Below are positions 23,531 to 30,790 of a DNA stretch of 64,000 nucleotides, one piece after another. This stretch comes from Micromonospora lupini (GTDB taxonomy: Bacteria; Actinomycetota; Actinomycetes; Mycobacteriales; Micromonosporaceae). The position numbers and the translations under genes are program-made. Position 1 is the first letter of the stretch. Each line of letters begins with the position of its first letter. The notes beneath the pieces were generated by a model. That model worked only from the letters and a program-made list of their open reading frames with translations, was not told the DNA's origin and made no database searches. The stretch covers positions 930,001 through 994,000 of the forward strand of contig NZ_JAPENL010000001.1 of the NCBI RefSeq assembly GCF_026342015.1. The letters run 5' to 3'.

Positions 23531-24418
23531 ATGTCGCGTCAGCAGTTCGGCACCCACGCCGCCAGCGGGCCGGCGGGCGAGAGCGGCGCGGCGGCGGAGG
23601 TCGGGCGGATCGCTACCGACGCGGCAGGTCGCGTGCCCGGCGTCTCCGACGTCCGCCCGGCAACCGTCCGCGTGGGCGACCGGTCCGTGGGCCTCGACCT
23701 GCACCTCGTCATCGAGTACGGCCACAGCGTGCCCGCCGTCGCCGACGCGATCCGCCAGACGGTCGCCGAGCAGGTGTGCGCCGGCACCGGCCACTCGGTG
23801 GCCACGGCGACGATCACGGTGCGGGACCTGGCGGTGCCCGGTTCCGACGACGACACCGCGCCGCGCCGACCTGTCGCACGCCCCGAGCTGACCACCGCGA
23901 CCGCCAACCGGGTGGCCACCGGGCTGCTGGCCGTCGTCCTGCTCGTCGGCGGCGTCCTGTTGGCCGCGCAGGCGCTGCTGGTCACGCTGGGTCGCCCGAC
24001 ACCGCTGCTCATTCGCCCCGGCTGGTACGACGCGCTGACCACCACCCGGTGGCACGATCCGGCCGTGCGGCGAACGGCCGGCGCCGCCGTCCTGCTGGGT
24101 CTGCTCGTCCTGGCCGCCCAACTGCGCCGATGGACGCCGGTCCGGCTGCGCCTGGACGAGCACGACGGCTGGCACCTGCGCCGGCGGTGCGTGGAACGTC
24201 GGCTGACCGACGCGGCGGACACCGTGCCCGGCGTACGCGCAACCCGGGTGCGGGTGCGGCGCCACGGTGACAGGTGGCGGCCCCGATTGCGCGCCACAGG
24301 CGACCCGGCGGCCCGTGGCGAGGTCGAGTTCGCCGTGCGTCAGGAGCTGCGTCAGCTCGCCTCGCCACCCGCCGAGCGCGTCGAGATCCGACTGTCGCCC
24401 CGCAGGCGGCCGGCATGA
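23531..24418 (+). CDS. Asp23/Gls24-like protein fused to a DUF6286-like membrane region
   Basis: 295 aa from the ATG at 23531 with GGGAGG upstream. The N-terminal ~110 residues match the Asp23/Gls24 alkaline-shock fold (GRIATDAAGRVPGVSDVRP, LHLVIEYGHSVPAVADAIRQTVAEQV). Two membrane segments follow (LLAVVLLVGGVLLAAQALLV and GAAVLLGLLVLAAQL), then a cytoplasmic Arg-rich domain (ERRLTDAADTVPGVRATRVRVR). Asp23-family proteins are membrane-peripheral envelope-stress proteins; actinobacterial loci often pair them with AmaP-like anchors. The stop overlaps the next start (ATGA). An upstream CRP-like site suggests metabolic control. Confidence 0.82.
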   Translation: MSRQQFGTHAASGPAGESGAAAEVGRIATDAAGRVPGVSDVRPATVRVGDRSVGLDLHLVIEYGHSVPAVADAIRQTVAEQVCAGTGHSVATATITVRDLAVPGSDDDTAPRRPVARPELTTATANRVATGLLAVVLLVGGVLLAAQALLVTLGRPTPLLIRPGWYDALTTTRWHDPAVRRTAGAAVLLGLLVLAAQLRRWTPVRLRLDEHDGWHLRRRCVERRLTDAADTVPGVRATRVRVRRHGDRWRPRLRATGDPAARGEVEFAVRQELRQLASPPAERVEIRLSPRRRPA

Positions 24419-24975
24419 CCGATGCCGCGCACCGCCTGCTGTGGACAATCGTCGCGCTGCTGCTGGTGGCCGTCGGAGTGACGGCGCTGGCGGCCGGCGC
24501 CGGCACGCTGCCGGGCGGCCACCCCGACGCGGTCCTGCTCGGCGGCGGCATGGTGGAGACGTGGCGGCTCGCGACCCCCTGGAGCACCCTGGCCGCGGCG
24601 GTCGCCGGGCTGCTGACCGCCGTCGCCGGGCAGCGTCTGCTGCACCGGGCGCTGCGCCGACCCGACCGGGCGCTGCGGGGCACGCTGAGCCGGCCCGGCA
24701 GTCACCCCGGTCGCACCCGACTGGCCACCGAGGTCCTCGTCCGCGCGCTGGAACGGGACCTGCTCCGCGTACCCGGGGTGGACCGGGCCCGGGTGGTGCT
24801 CACCGGCACGCCACCGCGCCCCGACGTCTGGATCCGGGTGGACCTGACCAGCGACGCCCGCGCCGCCGGAGTCCGCGAGCACGTCCACGACGCGGTCCGC
24901 CGGTTCGCCACGACGACCGGCTGCCAACCGGCGCACCTCGACGTGACGGCCCGGATCGGGCCGGTCCGACCCTGA
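24415..24975 (+). CDS. AmaP/DUF6286-like membrane protein, partner of the Asp23-like gene
   Basis: 186 aa. Its ATG overlaps the previous stop by 4 nt (ATGA), so it is translationally coupled. Two membrane segments (LLWTIVALLLVAVGVTALAAG and WSTLAAAVAGLLTAVAGQ) precede a domain resembling the C-terminal part of its neighbour (VPGVDRARVVLTG, WIRVDLTSDARAAGVREHVHDAVR). That layout is typical of alkaline-shock membrane anchors. It probably holds the Asp23-like protein at the membrane. This pairing is inferred from gene order. Confidence 0.8.
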   Translation: MTDAAHRLLWTIVALLLVAVGVTALAAGAGTLPGGHPDAVLLGGGMVETWRLATPWSTLAAAVAGLLTAVAGQRLLHRALRRPDRALRGTLSRPGSHPGRTRLATEVLVRALERDLLRVPGVDRARVVLTGTPPRPDVWIRVDLTSDARAAGVREHVHDAVRRFATTTGCQPAHLDVTARIGPVRP

Positions 24976-25112
24976 CCCGACAGTCGGGAAGTCGGGGGTC
25001 GAAGGTCCCGGACCGGGGCGGTCCGCCGGCCCTGCCGCCGGCGCGGCCGAGAGCGTCCACTGGAGGTGCAACCGGGAAGCGCGGTGCGAGGCAGAGAAGG
25101 GACGTGGACACC

Positions 25113-25661
25113 ATGACCGCGACGATCGAGCGGACCACCGCCGAGACCACCGCTCCGACGGCCGGCGCCACCCGAGAGAGGGCCACCCGCTATGTCCTGG
25201 CCGGCATCCGGATGGCACTCGGCTGGATCTTCGTCTGGGCCTTCCTCGACAAGCTGTTCGGCCTCGGCCACGAGACCGAGTCGAAGAACGCCTGGATCAA
25301 CGGGGGCAGCCCCACCAAGGGCTTCCTCACCTTCGGGGTCGCCGGGCCGTTCAAGGACGTCTACACAGGCATCGCCGGCGCCGCCTGGGCCGACTGGCTG
25401 TTCATGGCCGGTCTCGCCGGAATCGGCATCGCGCTCCTGCTCGGCGTGGGCATGCGGGTCGCGGCCGTGGCCGGTGGGCTGCTGCTGGTCCTCATGTGGA
25501 CCGCCGTCCTGCCTCCGGAGAACAACCTCTTCATGGATGACCACCTGATCTACGCCGCGGTGCTCGCGGTCCTGGCGCTTGTCAACGCCGGCGACACCTG
25601 GGGCCTCGGGAAGGTCTGGGCGCAACTGCCGATCGTCCGGCAGACGCCCTGGCTGCGGTGA
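25113..25661 (+). CDS. DoxX/DoxD-like membrane protein
   Basis: 182 aa. A polar Thr-rich N-terminus (1-25) is followed by four hydrophobic segments: YVLAGIRMALGWIFVWAFLDKLFGL, WLFMAGLAGIGIALLLGVGM, VAAVAGGLLLVLMWTAVL and LIYAAVLAVLALVNAG. The first segment with its Asp-Lys and the DDHLIYA motif are typical of DoxX/thiosulfate:quinone oxidoreductase DoxD-like proteins. The ATG is preceded by AGAAGGGACG. It is followed by a hairpin terminator, so it is probably monocistronic. Confidence 0.83.
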   Translation: MTATIERTTAETTAPTAGATRERATRYVLAGIRMALGWIFVWAFLDKLFGLGHETESKNAWINGGSPTKGFLTFGVAGPFKDVYTGIAGAAWADWLFMAGLAGIGIALLLGVGMRVAAVAGGLLLVLMWTAVLPPENNLFMDDHLIYAAVLAVLALVNAGDTWGLGKVWAQLPIVRQTPWLR

Positions 25662-25680
25662 CGCCACCGCACCGTCGCAC

Positions 25681-25709
25681 GGCGGGCGTCACCACCTGTG
25701 ACGCCCGCC
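25681..25709 (+). terminator. Terminator after the DoxX-like gene
   Basis: GGCGGGCGTCAC (25681-25692) and GTGACGCCCGCC (25698-25709) form a perfect 12-bp stem with a CACCT loop, 20 nt after the stop. Confidence 0.8.
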
Positions 25710-25855
25710 GCGACGCGTACCCGCCGGTCCCCCCGCATCGGCGCTCCGGTGGGCGTGTCGGGGCAGGTGGCGGGTCCGCCGCACATTGGTGAAGCGCTAT
25801 CCGGCAGGATCGACGGTGACCGGACACATCACCCAACACGGCAGGAGATCCCCGC

Positions 25856-26248
25856 ATGAACCAGGCAGCAGGCGCCCGATCGGGCAAGCCCGAGGTGGGT
25901 CCGATCGAGGGTGCGCCGCCGGCCGACCTCGTGACCGAGGACATCACCGTGGGCGACGGCCCGCAGGCCGAGGCGGGTCAGTTGGTTAGCGTGCACTACG
26001 TAGGCGTGTCGCACTCCACGGGCGGCGAGTTCGACTCGTCCTGGAACCGGGGCGAGGCGTTCGAGTTCCCGCTCGGCGGCGGTCAGGTCATCGCCGGCTG
26101 GGACCAGGGCGTGGTGGGGATGCGCGTCGGCGGCCGTCGCCGCCTCACCATCCCGCCGCACCTGGGGTACGGCGACCGCGGCGCCGGCGGCGTCATCAAG
26201 CCGGGCGAGACCCTGGTCTTCGTCGTCGACCTGCTCGGCGTGCGCTGA
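25856..26248 (+). CDS. FKBP-type peptidyl-prolyl cis-trans isomerase
   Basis: 130 aa with AGGAG 8 nt before the ATG. The single FKBP domain is complete: VSVHYVGV, EFDSSWNRG, EFPLGGGQVIAGWDQGVVGMRVGGRRRLTIPP, GYGDRGAGG and TLVFVVDLL, including the conserved Asp, Trp and Tyr of the active pocket. There is no signal peptide, so it is cytoplasmic. It speeds prolyl isomerisation during folding and binds FK506-type macrolides in homologues. Confidence 0.93.
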   Translation: MNQAAGARSGKPEVGPIEGAPPADLVTEDITVGDGPQAEAGQLVSVHYVGVSHSTGGEFDSSWNRGEAFEFPLGGGQVIAGWDQGVVGMRVGGRRRLTIPPHLGYGDRGAGGVIKPGETLVFVVDLLGVR

Positions 26249-26259
26249 TCGAACGTGAC

Positions 26260-26292
26260 GGGGGCCGTTCGGCTCGACGCCGGGCGGCCCCC
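26260..26292 (+). terminator. Possible terminator after the FKBP gene
   Basis: GGGGGCCG and CGGCCCCC can pair over 8 bp with a 17-nt loop, starting 12 nt after the stop. The long loop makes this a weak call. Confidence 0.4.
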
Positions 26293-26408
26293 GAGCGTGC
26301 CCGCTGTCGGCGTCAGGCGACCGCTCGGCGCTCCCGCTGTCGGCGGCAGGCGACCGGCATCACGCCGATGCCGGCGTCGGGTCGGCCCCTGCTGACGCGC
26401 GGTCAGCC

Positions 26409-26903
26409 TCAGGCGGCCAGCACCAGGCCGCCGGGCGCGGCCGGCGGCCGACGAGCGGCCTCGACCAGGTCGGCTGGCGCGGGGCGTCGAGCGGCCTCGA
26501 CCAGGTCGGCTGGCGCGGGGCGTCGAGCGGCCTCGACCAGGTCGGCTGGCGCCGGCCGACGAGCGGCCTCGACGACCCGGGCGGGCTCGATGATCGGCAT
26601 CACCCGGTGCAGGCCGGTGGCGCGCAGCACCCGGGCCACCACCGGGGTGGGATCGACAAGGACCAGCTCGCCGCCCCGGGCCCGGACGCGCAGATGCGCG
26701 GCGAGCAGCGCGCGCACGCCTGCCGCGGAGAGCAGGCGCAGCCCGGACAGCTCCAACTGCACGACCGGCCGCGCCGGCGCGGACCACAGAGCGGACCGGA
26801 ACGCGGCGACAGTGGCGATGTCGACCTCGCCGGCCACCCGCACCTGGACCACCTTGTCCCCCACGCTGACCTGCACGTCGATCCGGTCGCTGCGCTCTAC
26901 CAT
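26409..26903 (-). CDS. STAS-domain protein (anti-sigma factor antagonist-like) with a tandem-repeat tail
   Basis: 164 aa from the ATG at 26903; an alternative GTG at 26927 is possible, and neither has a strong ribosome site. Residues 1-100 form a STAS domain (VQVRVAGEVDIATVAAFRSAL, PVVQLELSGLRLLSAAGVRALLAAH, ELVLVDPTPVVARVLRATGLHRV). The usual phospho-acceptor Ser lies in the LLSAAG loop. Such proteins bind anti-sigma factors in partner-switching cascades. Residues ~110-150 repeat a 12-residue unit (PADLVEAARRPA) three to four times, which is unusual for the family. No sigma or anti-sigma gene is adjacent. Confidence 0.82.
   Translation of the reverse strand: MVERSDRIDVQVSVGDKVVQVRVAGEVDIATVAAFRSALWSAPARPVVQLELSGLRLLSAAGVRALLAAHLRVRARGGELVLVDPTPVVARVLRATGLHRVMPIIEPARVVEAARRPAPADLVEAARRPAPADLVEAARRPAPADLVEAARRPPAAPGGLVLAA
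26453..26577. repeat. 36-bp tandem repeat, about 3.5 copies
   Basis: Units start at 26453, 26489, 26525 and (partial) 26561. The first two are identical and the third differs only at its end. The period equals 12 codons, so the reading frame of the STAS gene is kept. Contiguous copies without spacers rule out CRISPR. Confidence 0.85.
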
Positions 26904-27104
26904 GAGGTGAAATCTAGCCCCCACCACCGACAGTTTCGCCCCTCGGCGGAGTGATTCCGGGTACGCCCAGGGTCATCCCCCGAGATGCCGCTCATCCCCC
27001 TAAGGGACCAGGCCAGGGGCCTCGCGGTCGCCCGAACGGCCAGGTGGCACGCCGCGTACACGACGCTTCGGGCGCGCCAGGCATCGGCGGTGGAGAATGA
27101 CCCG

Positions 27105-28121
27105 ATGGTGATCCCCCGGCCCCGGCCGCCCCGGCTGATCCGGCCCGTCCGCGAAACGGCCACCGTTCCGCCTCCGCTCACCGGCGTGTGGGCGGCTACC
27201 GACCGCCGGCTCGACCGGGTCGACCTCCTGCCCCTCCCCGAGGGGGCCGTCGGGCCGGAGGACGTACTTGTCGACCCCAGCGGCCGCGTCGTCAGCGGCG
27301 ACGAGGACGGCAACCTCTGGTGGTGGCCTGTCGACGCGCCGGCCGGCACCCGACCCCGGCTGCTGGCCGAGACCGGCGGCCGGCCGCTCGGCATCGAGGC
27401 GGACCCGTCCGCGGAGGCGCTCATCGTCTGCGACGCGTACCGCGGGTTGCTGCGGGTCACGCCGGACGGGACGGTCCGCCAGCTGACCGGGACGGCACCG
27501 CCGGTGCACCTTGCCAACAACGCGACGGTGGCCCGCGACGGCACCGTCTACTTCACCGACTCGTCGGACCGGTTCCCGGTCTCGCACTGGAAGCGGGACC
27601 TGCTGGAACACCGCCCCAACGGCCGGGTGCTCGCCCACCACCCGGGCAGCGGACGCACCGAGGTGGTGGCCGACGGGCTCTACTTCCCCAACGGGATCGC
27701 GCTGACCCCCGACGAGTCGGCGCTGATGCTCGTCGAGACCACCACCCACCGGCTGCTCCGCGTGGAGTTGCGCGGCGGGGTGCGGGTGCTCGCCGACCTG
27801 CCCGCATACCCGGACAATCTCTCCGCGGTGGGCGACGGGACGTACTGGATCGCCCTGCCCAGCCCTCGGGTGCCCATCGCCGAACGGCTGCTGCCGCATC
27901 CGCGGCTGCGCCAGCTCGCCGCGCTGCTGCCCGACGCGATGCAGCCGCAGCCGCGCCGCTACGGGTTGGTCGCGCTCGTCGACGGCGAGGGCACGGTCCG
28001 TCGTACGCTGCACGGCCCGGCCGGCAACTACTGGATGATCACCGGGGTACGACAGCACGGCGACCAACTCTGGCTGGGCAGCCTCATCGGGCCCGGCGTG
28101 GCCCGCGTACCCCTGGCGTGA
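27105..28121 (+). CDS. SMP-30/strictosidine synthase-like beta-propeller
   Basis: 338 aa. The ATG at 27105 is chosen for GGAGA upstream; an earlier in-frame ATG adds 40 non-homologous residues. The six-bladed propeller is marked by GPEDVLVDPSGRVVSGDEDGNL, LGIEADPSAEALIVCDAYRGLLRV, LANNATVARDGTVYFTDSSDRF, DGLYFPNGIALTPDESALMLVETTTHRLLRV and AYPDNLSAVGDGTYWIAL. These are the signatures of SMP-30/gluconolactonase and strictosidine-synthase-like proteins, including calcium-dependent lactonases and arylesterases. There is no signal peptide. Metabolic substrate unknown. Confidence 0.86.
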   Translation: MVIPRPRPPRLIRPVRETATVPPPLTGVWAATDRRLDRVDLLPLPEGAVGPEDVLVDPSGRVVSGDEDGNLWWWPVDAPAGTRPRLLAETGGRPLGIEADPSAEALIVCDAYRGLLRVTPDGTVRQLTGTAPPVHLANNATVARDGTVYFTDSSDRFPVSHWKRDLLEHRPNGRVLAHHPGSGRTEVVADGLYFPNGIALTPDESALMLVETTTHRLLRVELRGGVRVLADLPAYPDNLSAVGDGTYWIALPSPRVPIAERLLPHPRLRQLAALLPDAMQPQPRRYGLVALVDGEGTVRRTLHGPAGNYWMITGVRQHGDQLWLGSLIGPGVARVPLA

Positions 28122-28192
28122 ACGCCTGACGCCCACCCGGCGCGTGTCGGGCGGTGGCCGACCCCGACGCGGCCCGGGTGCTTCCACCAACG

Positions 28193-28221
28193 GGCCGACC
28201 CACCGCGATGGTGGGTCGGCC
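28193..28221 (+). terminator. Terminator between SMP-30-like and L,D-transpeptidase genes
   Basis: GGCCGACCCACC (28193-28204) and GGTGGGTCGGCC (28210-28221) pair perfectly over 12 bp with a GCGAT loop between convergent genes. Confidence 0.75.
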
Positions 28222-28295
28222 GTCGTCTCCTGCGCCCGTCGAGTCGTGCGCCCGGTGCGCTTGTGTACCGGTGGCCCAGCGCCTTACGCCTGACG

Positions 28296-29564
28296 TCAGC
28301 GGCCGCTGACCGAGGGCGCCGGAGCGGGTGACCCGCCGGCCACCGCTCCCGGGTGCGCCGGGGCGACCGGCGCGGGCTTCAGCCCGGACGGCACCGGCAG
28401 GGCGCTGCCCTTGACGAACTCGTCCCAACTCACGTTCCACGCCGTCCAGCCGTTGCCGGGTTGCAGGTCGACCTCGGTGCCCTTGACGGTGACCAGATCG
28501 CCGACCTGGGTCACCCCCATCAGCCAGTCCGCGGCGGTGGCGGAGACGTTCGCGCAGCCGTGCGAGGTGTTGGTGTAGCCCTGCTCGCCCTCCGACCAGG
28601 GGGCCGAGTGGATGAACTCACCACCCCACGTGAGCCGCTGGGCGTCGTCGACGTCGACCACGTAGCCGCCGTTCGGCTCACCCCGGGTGTCGAAGGTGGT
28701 CCGCTCGTGCTTCTCCATGATCACCATCTTGCCGCTGGAACTGGGCGTGCTCGGCTTGCCCAGGCTCACCGGGATGCGGCGGACCTGCTTGCCGTCGCGC
28801 AGCACGGTCATCTGCTTCGTGGCGTTGTCGATCTCCAGCGAGACCTGTTTCCCGATCTTCGAGGTCGCGGTCCGCTCGGCGTCACCGACCAGGTTCTTGC
28901 CGATCGGCAGGCCCTCCAGCCCCGCGCGGACGCTGATCGACGTCCCCGGCCGCCAGAAATCGGGCGCCCGGTAATAGACCTGACTTCCGTCGTCCAGCCA
29001 CGACCAGGCGCCCGGCTGCGGCGGATTCGTCTTCACGAACAACCGGCGCTGCACATCCGCCCTGGCCTCTTTCGGAATTGCCGGGTCGAACGCCACGGTT
29101 ACCGGCATCGCCGTGCCGTACGTCCGGTTGCCGACGAAATAGAGGGTGCTGGTGATCTGCGGCTTCGTGGACTTGGCCATCGTGGTGAACGTGGTGGTCC
29201 GCGTCGTGGTCGCACCCGAGTCGCCGGTCGCGGTCACCTCCGCCGTGTACGTACGCCGAGGTTGCAGCGGCGCGCTGGGCACCCAACCCGAGCCGTCCTC
29301 ACGCGGTTCCGCCTTGACCTGCGCGCCCTTGTCGTCGGTGAGCCGGACGGCGGTGACCCGTCCGCCCTTGACCACCGCGCCGACCTCGGCGCTGACCGGA
29401 ATGTCCCGGGCCTTGTCCCCCGGCGTCACGGTCAGCTCCGGCGCCGCCACGTGTCCCTTGCCGGGCCCGGCCGCCGAGTCCCGGTCGGCGGTGCACCCGG
29501 CCAGCACGAGCGGTGCGGCTGCGATAGTTACCGCCAACAGCGTCAATCGCCGCCTAGACGTCAT
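28296..29564 (-). CDS. L,D-transpeptidase lipoprotein (LdtMt2/LppS-like)
   Basis: 422 aa from the ATG at 29564 with GGGGGGA upstream. Lipobox LVLAGC places a lipidated Cys at residue 24. Two Ig-like domains follow (~45-140 with ELTVTPGDKARDIPVSAEV, and ~145-250). The YkuD catalytic domain (~255-380) ends in the motif TSHGCANVSATAADWL with the nucleophile Cys. These enzymes make 3-3 meso-DAP cross-links in actinobacterial peptidoglycan and are inhibited by carbapenems. The C-terminal ~30 residues are a Pro/Ala tail. It acts on the outer face of the membrane. Order and length match mycobacterial Ldt enzymes. Confidence 0.94.
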   Translation of the reverse strand: MTSRRRLTLLAVTIAAAPLVLAGCTADRDSAAGPGKGHVAAPELTVTPGDKARDIPVSAEVGAVVKGGRVTAVRLTDDKGAQVKAEPREDGSGWVPSAPLQPRRTYTAEVTATGDSGATTTRTTTFTTMAKSTKPQITSTLYFVGNRTYGTAMPVTVAFDPAIPKEARADVQRRLFVKTNPPQPGAWSWLDDGSQVYYRAPDFWRPGTSISVRAGLEGLPIGKNLVGDAERTATSKIGKQVSLEIDNATKQMTVLRDGKQVRRIPVSLGKPSTPSSSGKMVIMEKHERTTFDTRGEPNGGYVVDVDDAQRLTWGGEFIHSAPWSEGEQGYTNTSHGCANVSATAADWLMGVTQVGDLVTVKGTEVDLQPGNGWTAWNVSWDEFVKGSALPVPSGLKPAPVAPAHPGAVAGGSPAPAPSVSGR

Positions 29565-29878
29565 GTTCAGTCCCCCCGTTTTCGGCTTCCCTCTGCCACA
29601 TTCTGTCGGCCCCGACTGGAGTATCCAGGGCATTCGGAAATAATCGGCGGCGCATTTATCGGCGCATTTTCCGACCCTGCGTCACATGACGAGAAAAGCG
29701 CACAACTGCCGTCTCTCGGCACGGTCCGCACTCCGGCACGTCACCCGAGCCGCAACGTCCGGTCCCACCCCGACGCCGCCACGTCCGCACCTATCGCCGC
29801 CGTTGCACGACTCGCGCGCCCCGCAGCCCACGCGCCCGCGTCCCCCACCCGCGCGGCCCCCGCGCCCGCGCGGCCCCC

Positions 29879-29940
29879 GCGCCCCGCGCCCCGCGCCCCG
29901 CGCCCCGCGCCCCGCGCCCCGCGCCCCGCGCCCCGCGCCC
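29879..29940. repeat. Heptamer tract (GCGCCCC)n, about nine copies
   Basis: The 7-bp unit GCGCCCC repeats about nine times without A or T. The minus strand has regularly spaced GGGG runs separated by 3-nt CGC loops, the pattern expected of G-quadruplex DNA or RNA. Confidence 0.85.
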
Positions 29941-29950
29941 AAGATCTACG

Positions 29951-30008
29951 CAACATCGGGGATGTTGCTGCCTCCGGCGTGCGCGAGGCAGCAACATCCC
30001 CGATGTTG
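29951..30008. repeat. 58-nt palindrome
   Basis: A perfect 24-bp inverted repeat (29951-29974 and 29985-30008; begins CAACATCGGGGATGTTG) surrounds a 10-nt spacer. CAACATC-GGG-GATGTTG within each arm is itself an inverted repeat, so each arm can fold alone. It directly follows the heptamer tract. Confidence 0.85.
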
Positions 30009-30084
30009 TGGGGATCTCCGCGAGGACCCCGTCCTCGGCCCACCGGCGGGTAGGGCGTCAACGCCTGCGACCCCTCAAGGTCAC

Positions 30085-30145
30085 GCTCGATCCGAGATGT
30101 AGGGGCCTCGCCGACGCGCCAATACCACTACATCCTGGATCGAGC
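30085..30145. repeat. Imperfect 21-bp inverted repeat
   Basis: GCTCGATCC-GAG-ATGTAG-GGG (30085-30105) and its partner (30125-30145) pair at 17-18 of 21 positions around a 19-nt spacer. GCTCGATCC and ATGTAG are fully paired. It is unrelated in sequence to the palindrome at 29951. Confidence 0.7.
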
Positions 30146-30179
30146 GCGATCACGGGCCCGCAGGGCGGGCGGGCACGGG

Positions 30180-30475
30180 GCGGACGGACGCGTGGGCGCG
30201 GGGCGCGGGCGCGGACGCGCGGGCGCGGGGCGCGGGCGCGCGGGCGCGGGGCGCGGGCGCGCGGGCGCGGGGCGCGGGCGCGGGCGCGGGGCGCGGGCGC
30301 GGCGGACGCGCGGGCGCGGGGCGCGGGCGCGGCGGACGCGCGGGCGCGGGGCGCGGGCGCGGCGGACGCGCGGGCGCGGGGCGGGCGCGGGGGCGCGCGG
30401 CGGACGCGCGGGCGCGGGGCGCGCGGGCGCGGGGCGCGGGGCGGACGCGTGGGCGTGGGCGCGGGGCGGGGGTGT
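30180..30475. repeat. GC-only tandem repeat tract
   Basis: About 295 bases of G and C with almost no A or T. A 30-bp unit starting GGCGGACGCG repeats at 30301, 30331 and 30361; the left part uses 22-30 bp variants of GCGGGCGCGGGGCGCGGGCGC. Open frames across it are a side effect of composition. Confidence 0.85.
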
Positions 30476-30517
30476 GGGCGGCTGCCGCACCTGCTGGGAG
30501 GACTTTTGTCATTTGGA

Positions 30518-30550
30518 GCGAAACTTCTGCTCATCGAGACGGAGCTTTGC
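30518..30550. repeat. Imperfect hairpin in an A/T-richer patch
   Basis: GCGAAACTTCTGCTC and GAGACGGAGCTTTGC can form 12 of 15 pairs (including G:T) around ATC. The patch 30500-30595 is much less GC-rich than the adjoining tract and may belong to the promoter of the isomerase operon. Confidence 0.4.
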
Positions 30551-30790
30551 CTTTGTCCGGAGGCAAGGGTAGGGTCGGGTTTCAGATAGAAGGTTGCCCA
30601 TTCGTCGATCAGCCTGCCCGCCTCCCTTGCCGGGTCGGCCGCGGTCCCCCTCAGGGGCGTCGACCGCGCCCACGCGTCGTCCTCACCGTCCAGCCGGAGC
30701 GTTGCCTTCGGCCGGTTCGGCGCGCCCCGGCGAAGGCAGCCGGTCGACAGTTGCCGACGGCACACCAGCCGTCAGGAAGGGACCACCACC

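Larger units (their letters stand above)
29565..30790. other. 1.2-kb gene-free region between divergent genes
   Basis: No credible gene lies between the divergent L,D-transpeptidase and isomerase-like genes. Long open frames exist on both strands but arise from sequence lacking A and T, and encode only Arg/Ala/Gly/Pro runs. The region holds two long palindromes, a heptamer tract, a GC tandem-repeat tract and an imperfect hairpin, listed separately. Confidence 0.75.

Noticed and set aside
26453..26577. 36-bp repeats resembling a CRISPR repeat length
   Set aside because: Copies are contiguous without unique spacers and in frame with the STAS gene; no cas genes.
30008..30765. Long open frames on both strands encoding Arg/Ala/Gly/Pro repeats
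   Set aside because: Result of the GC-only repeat, which has few stop codons in any frame; no ribosome site, no domain, and frames overlap on both strands.
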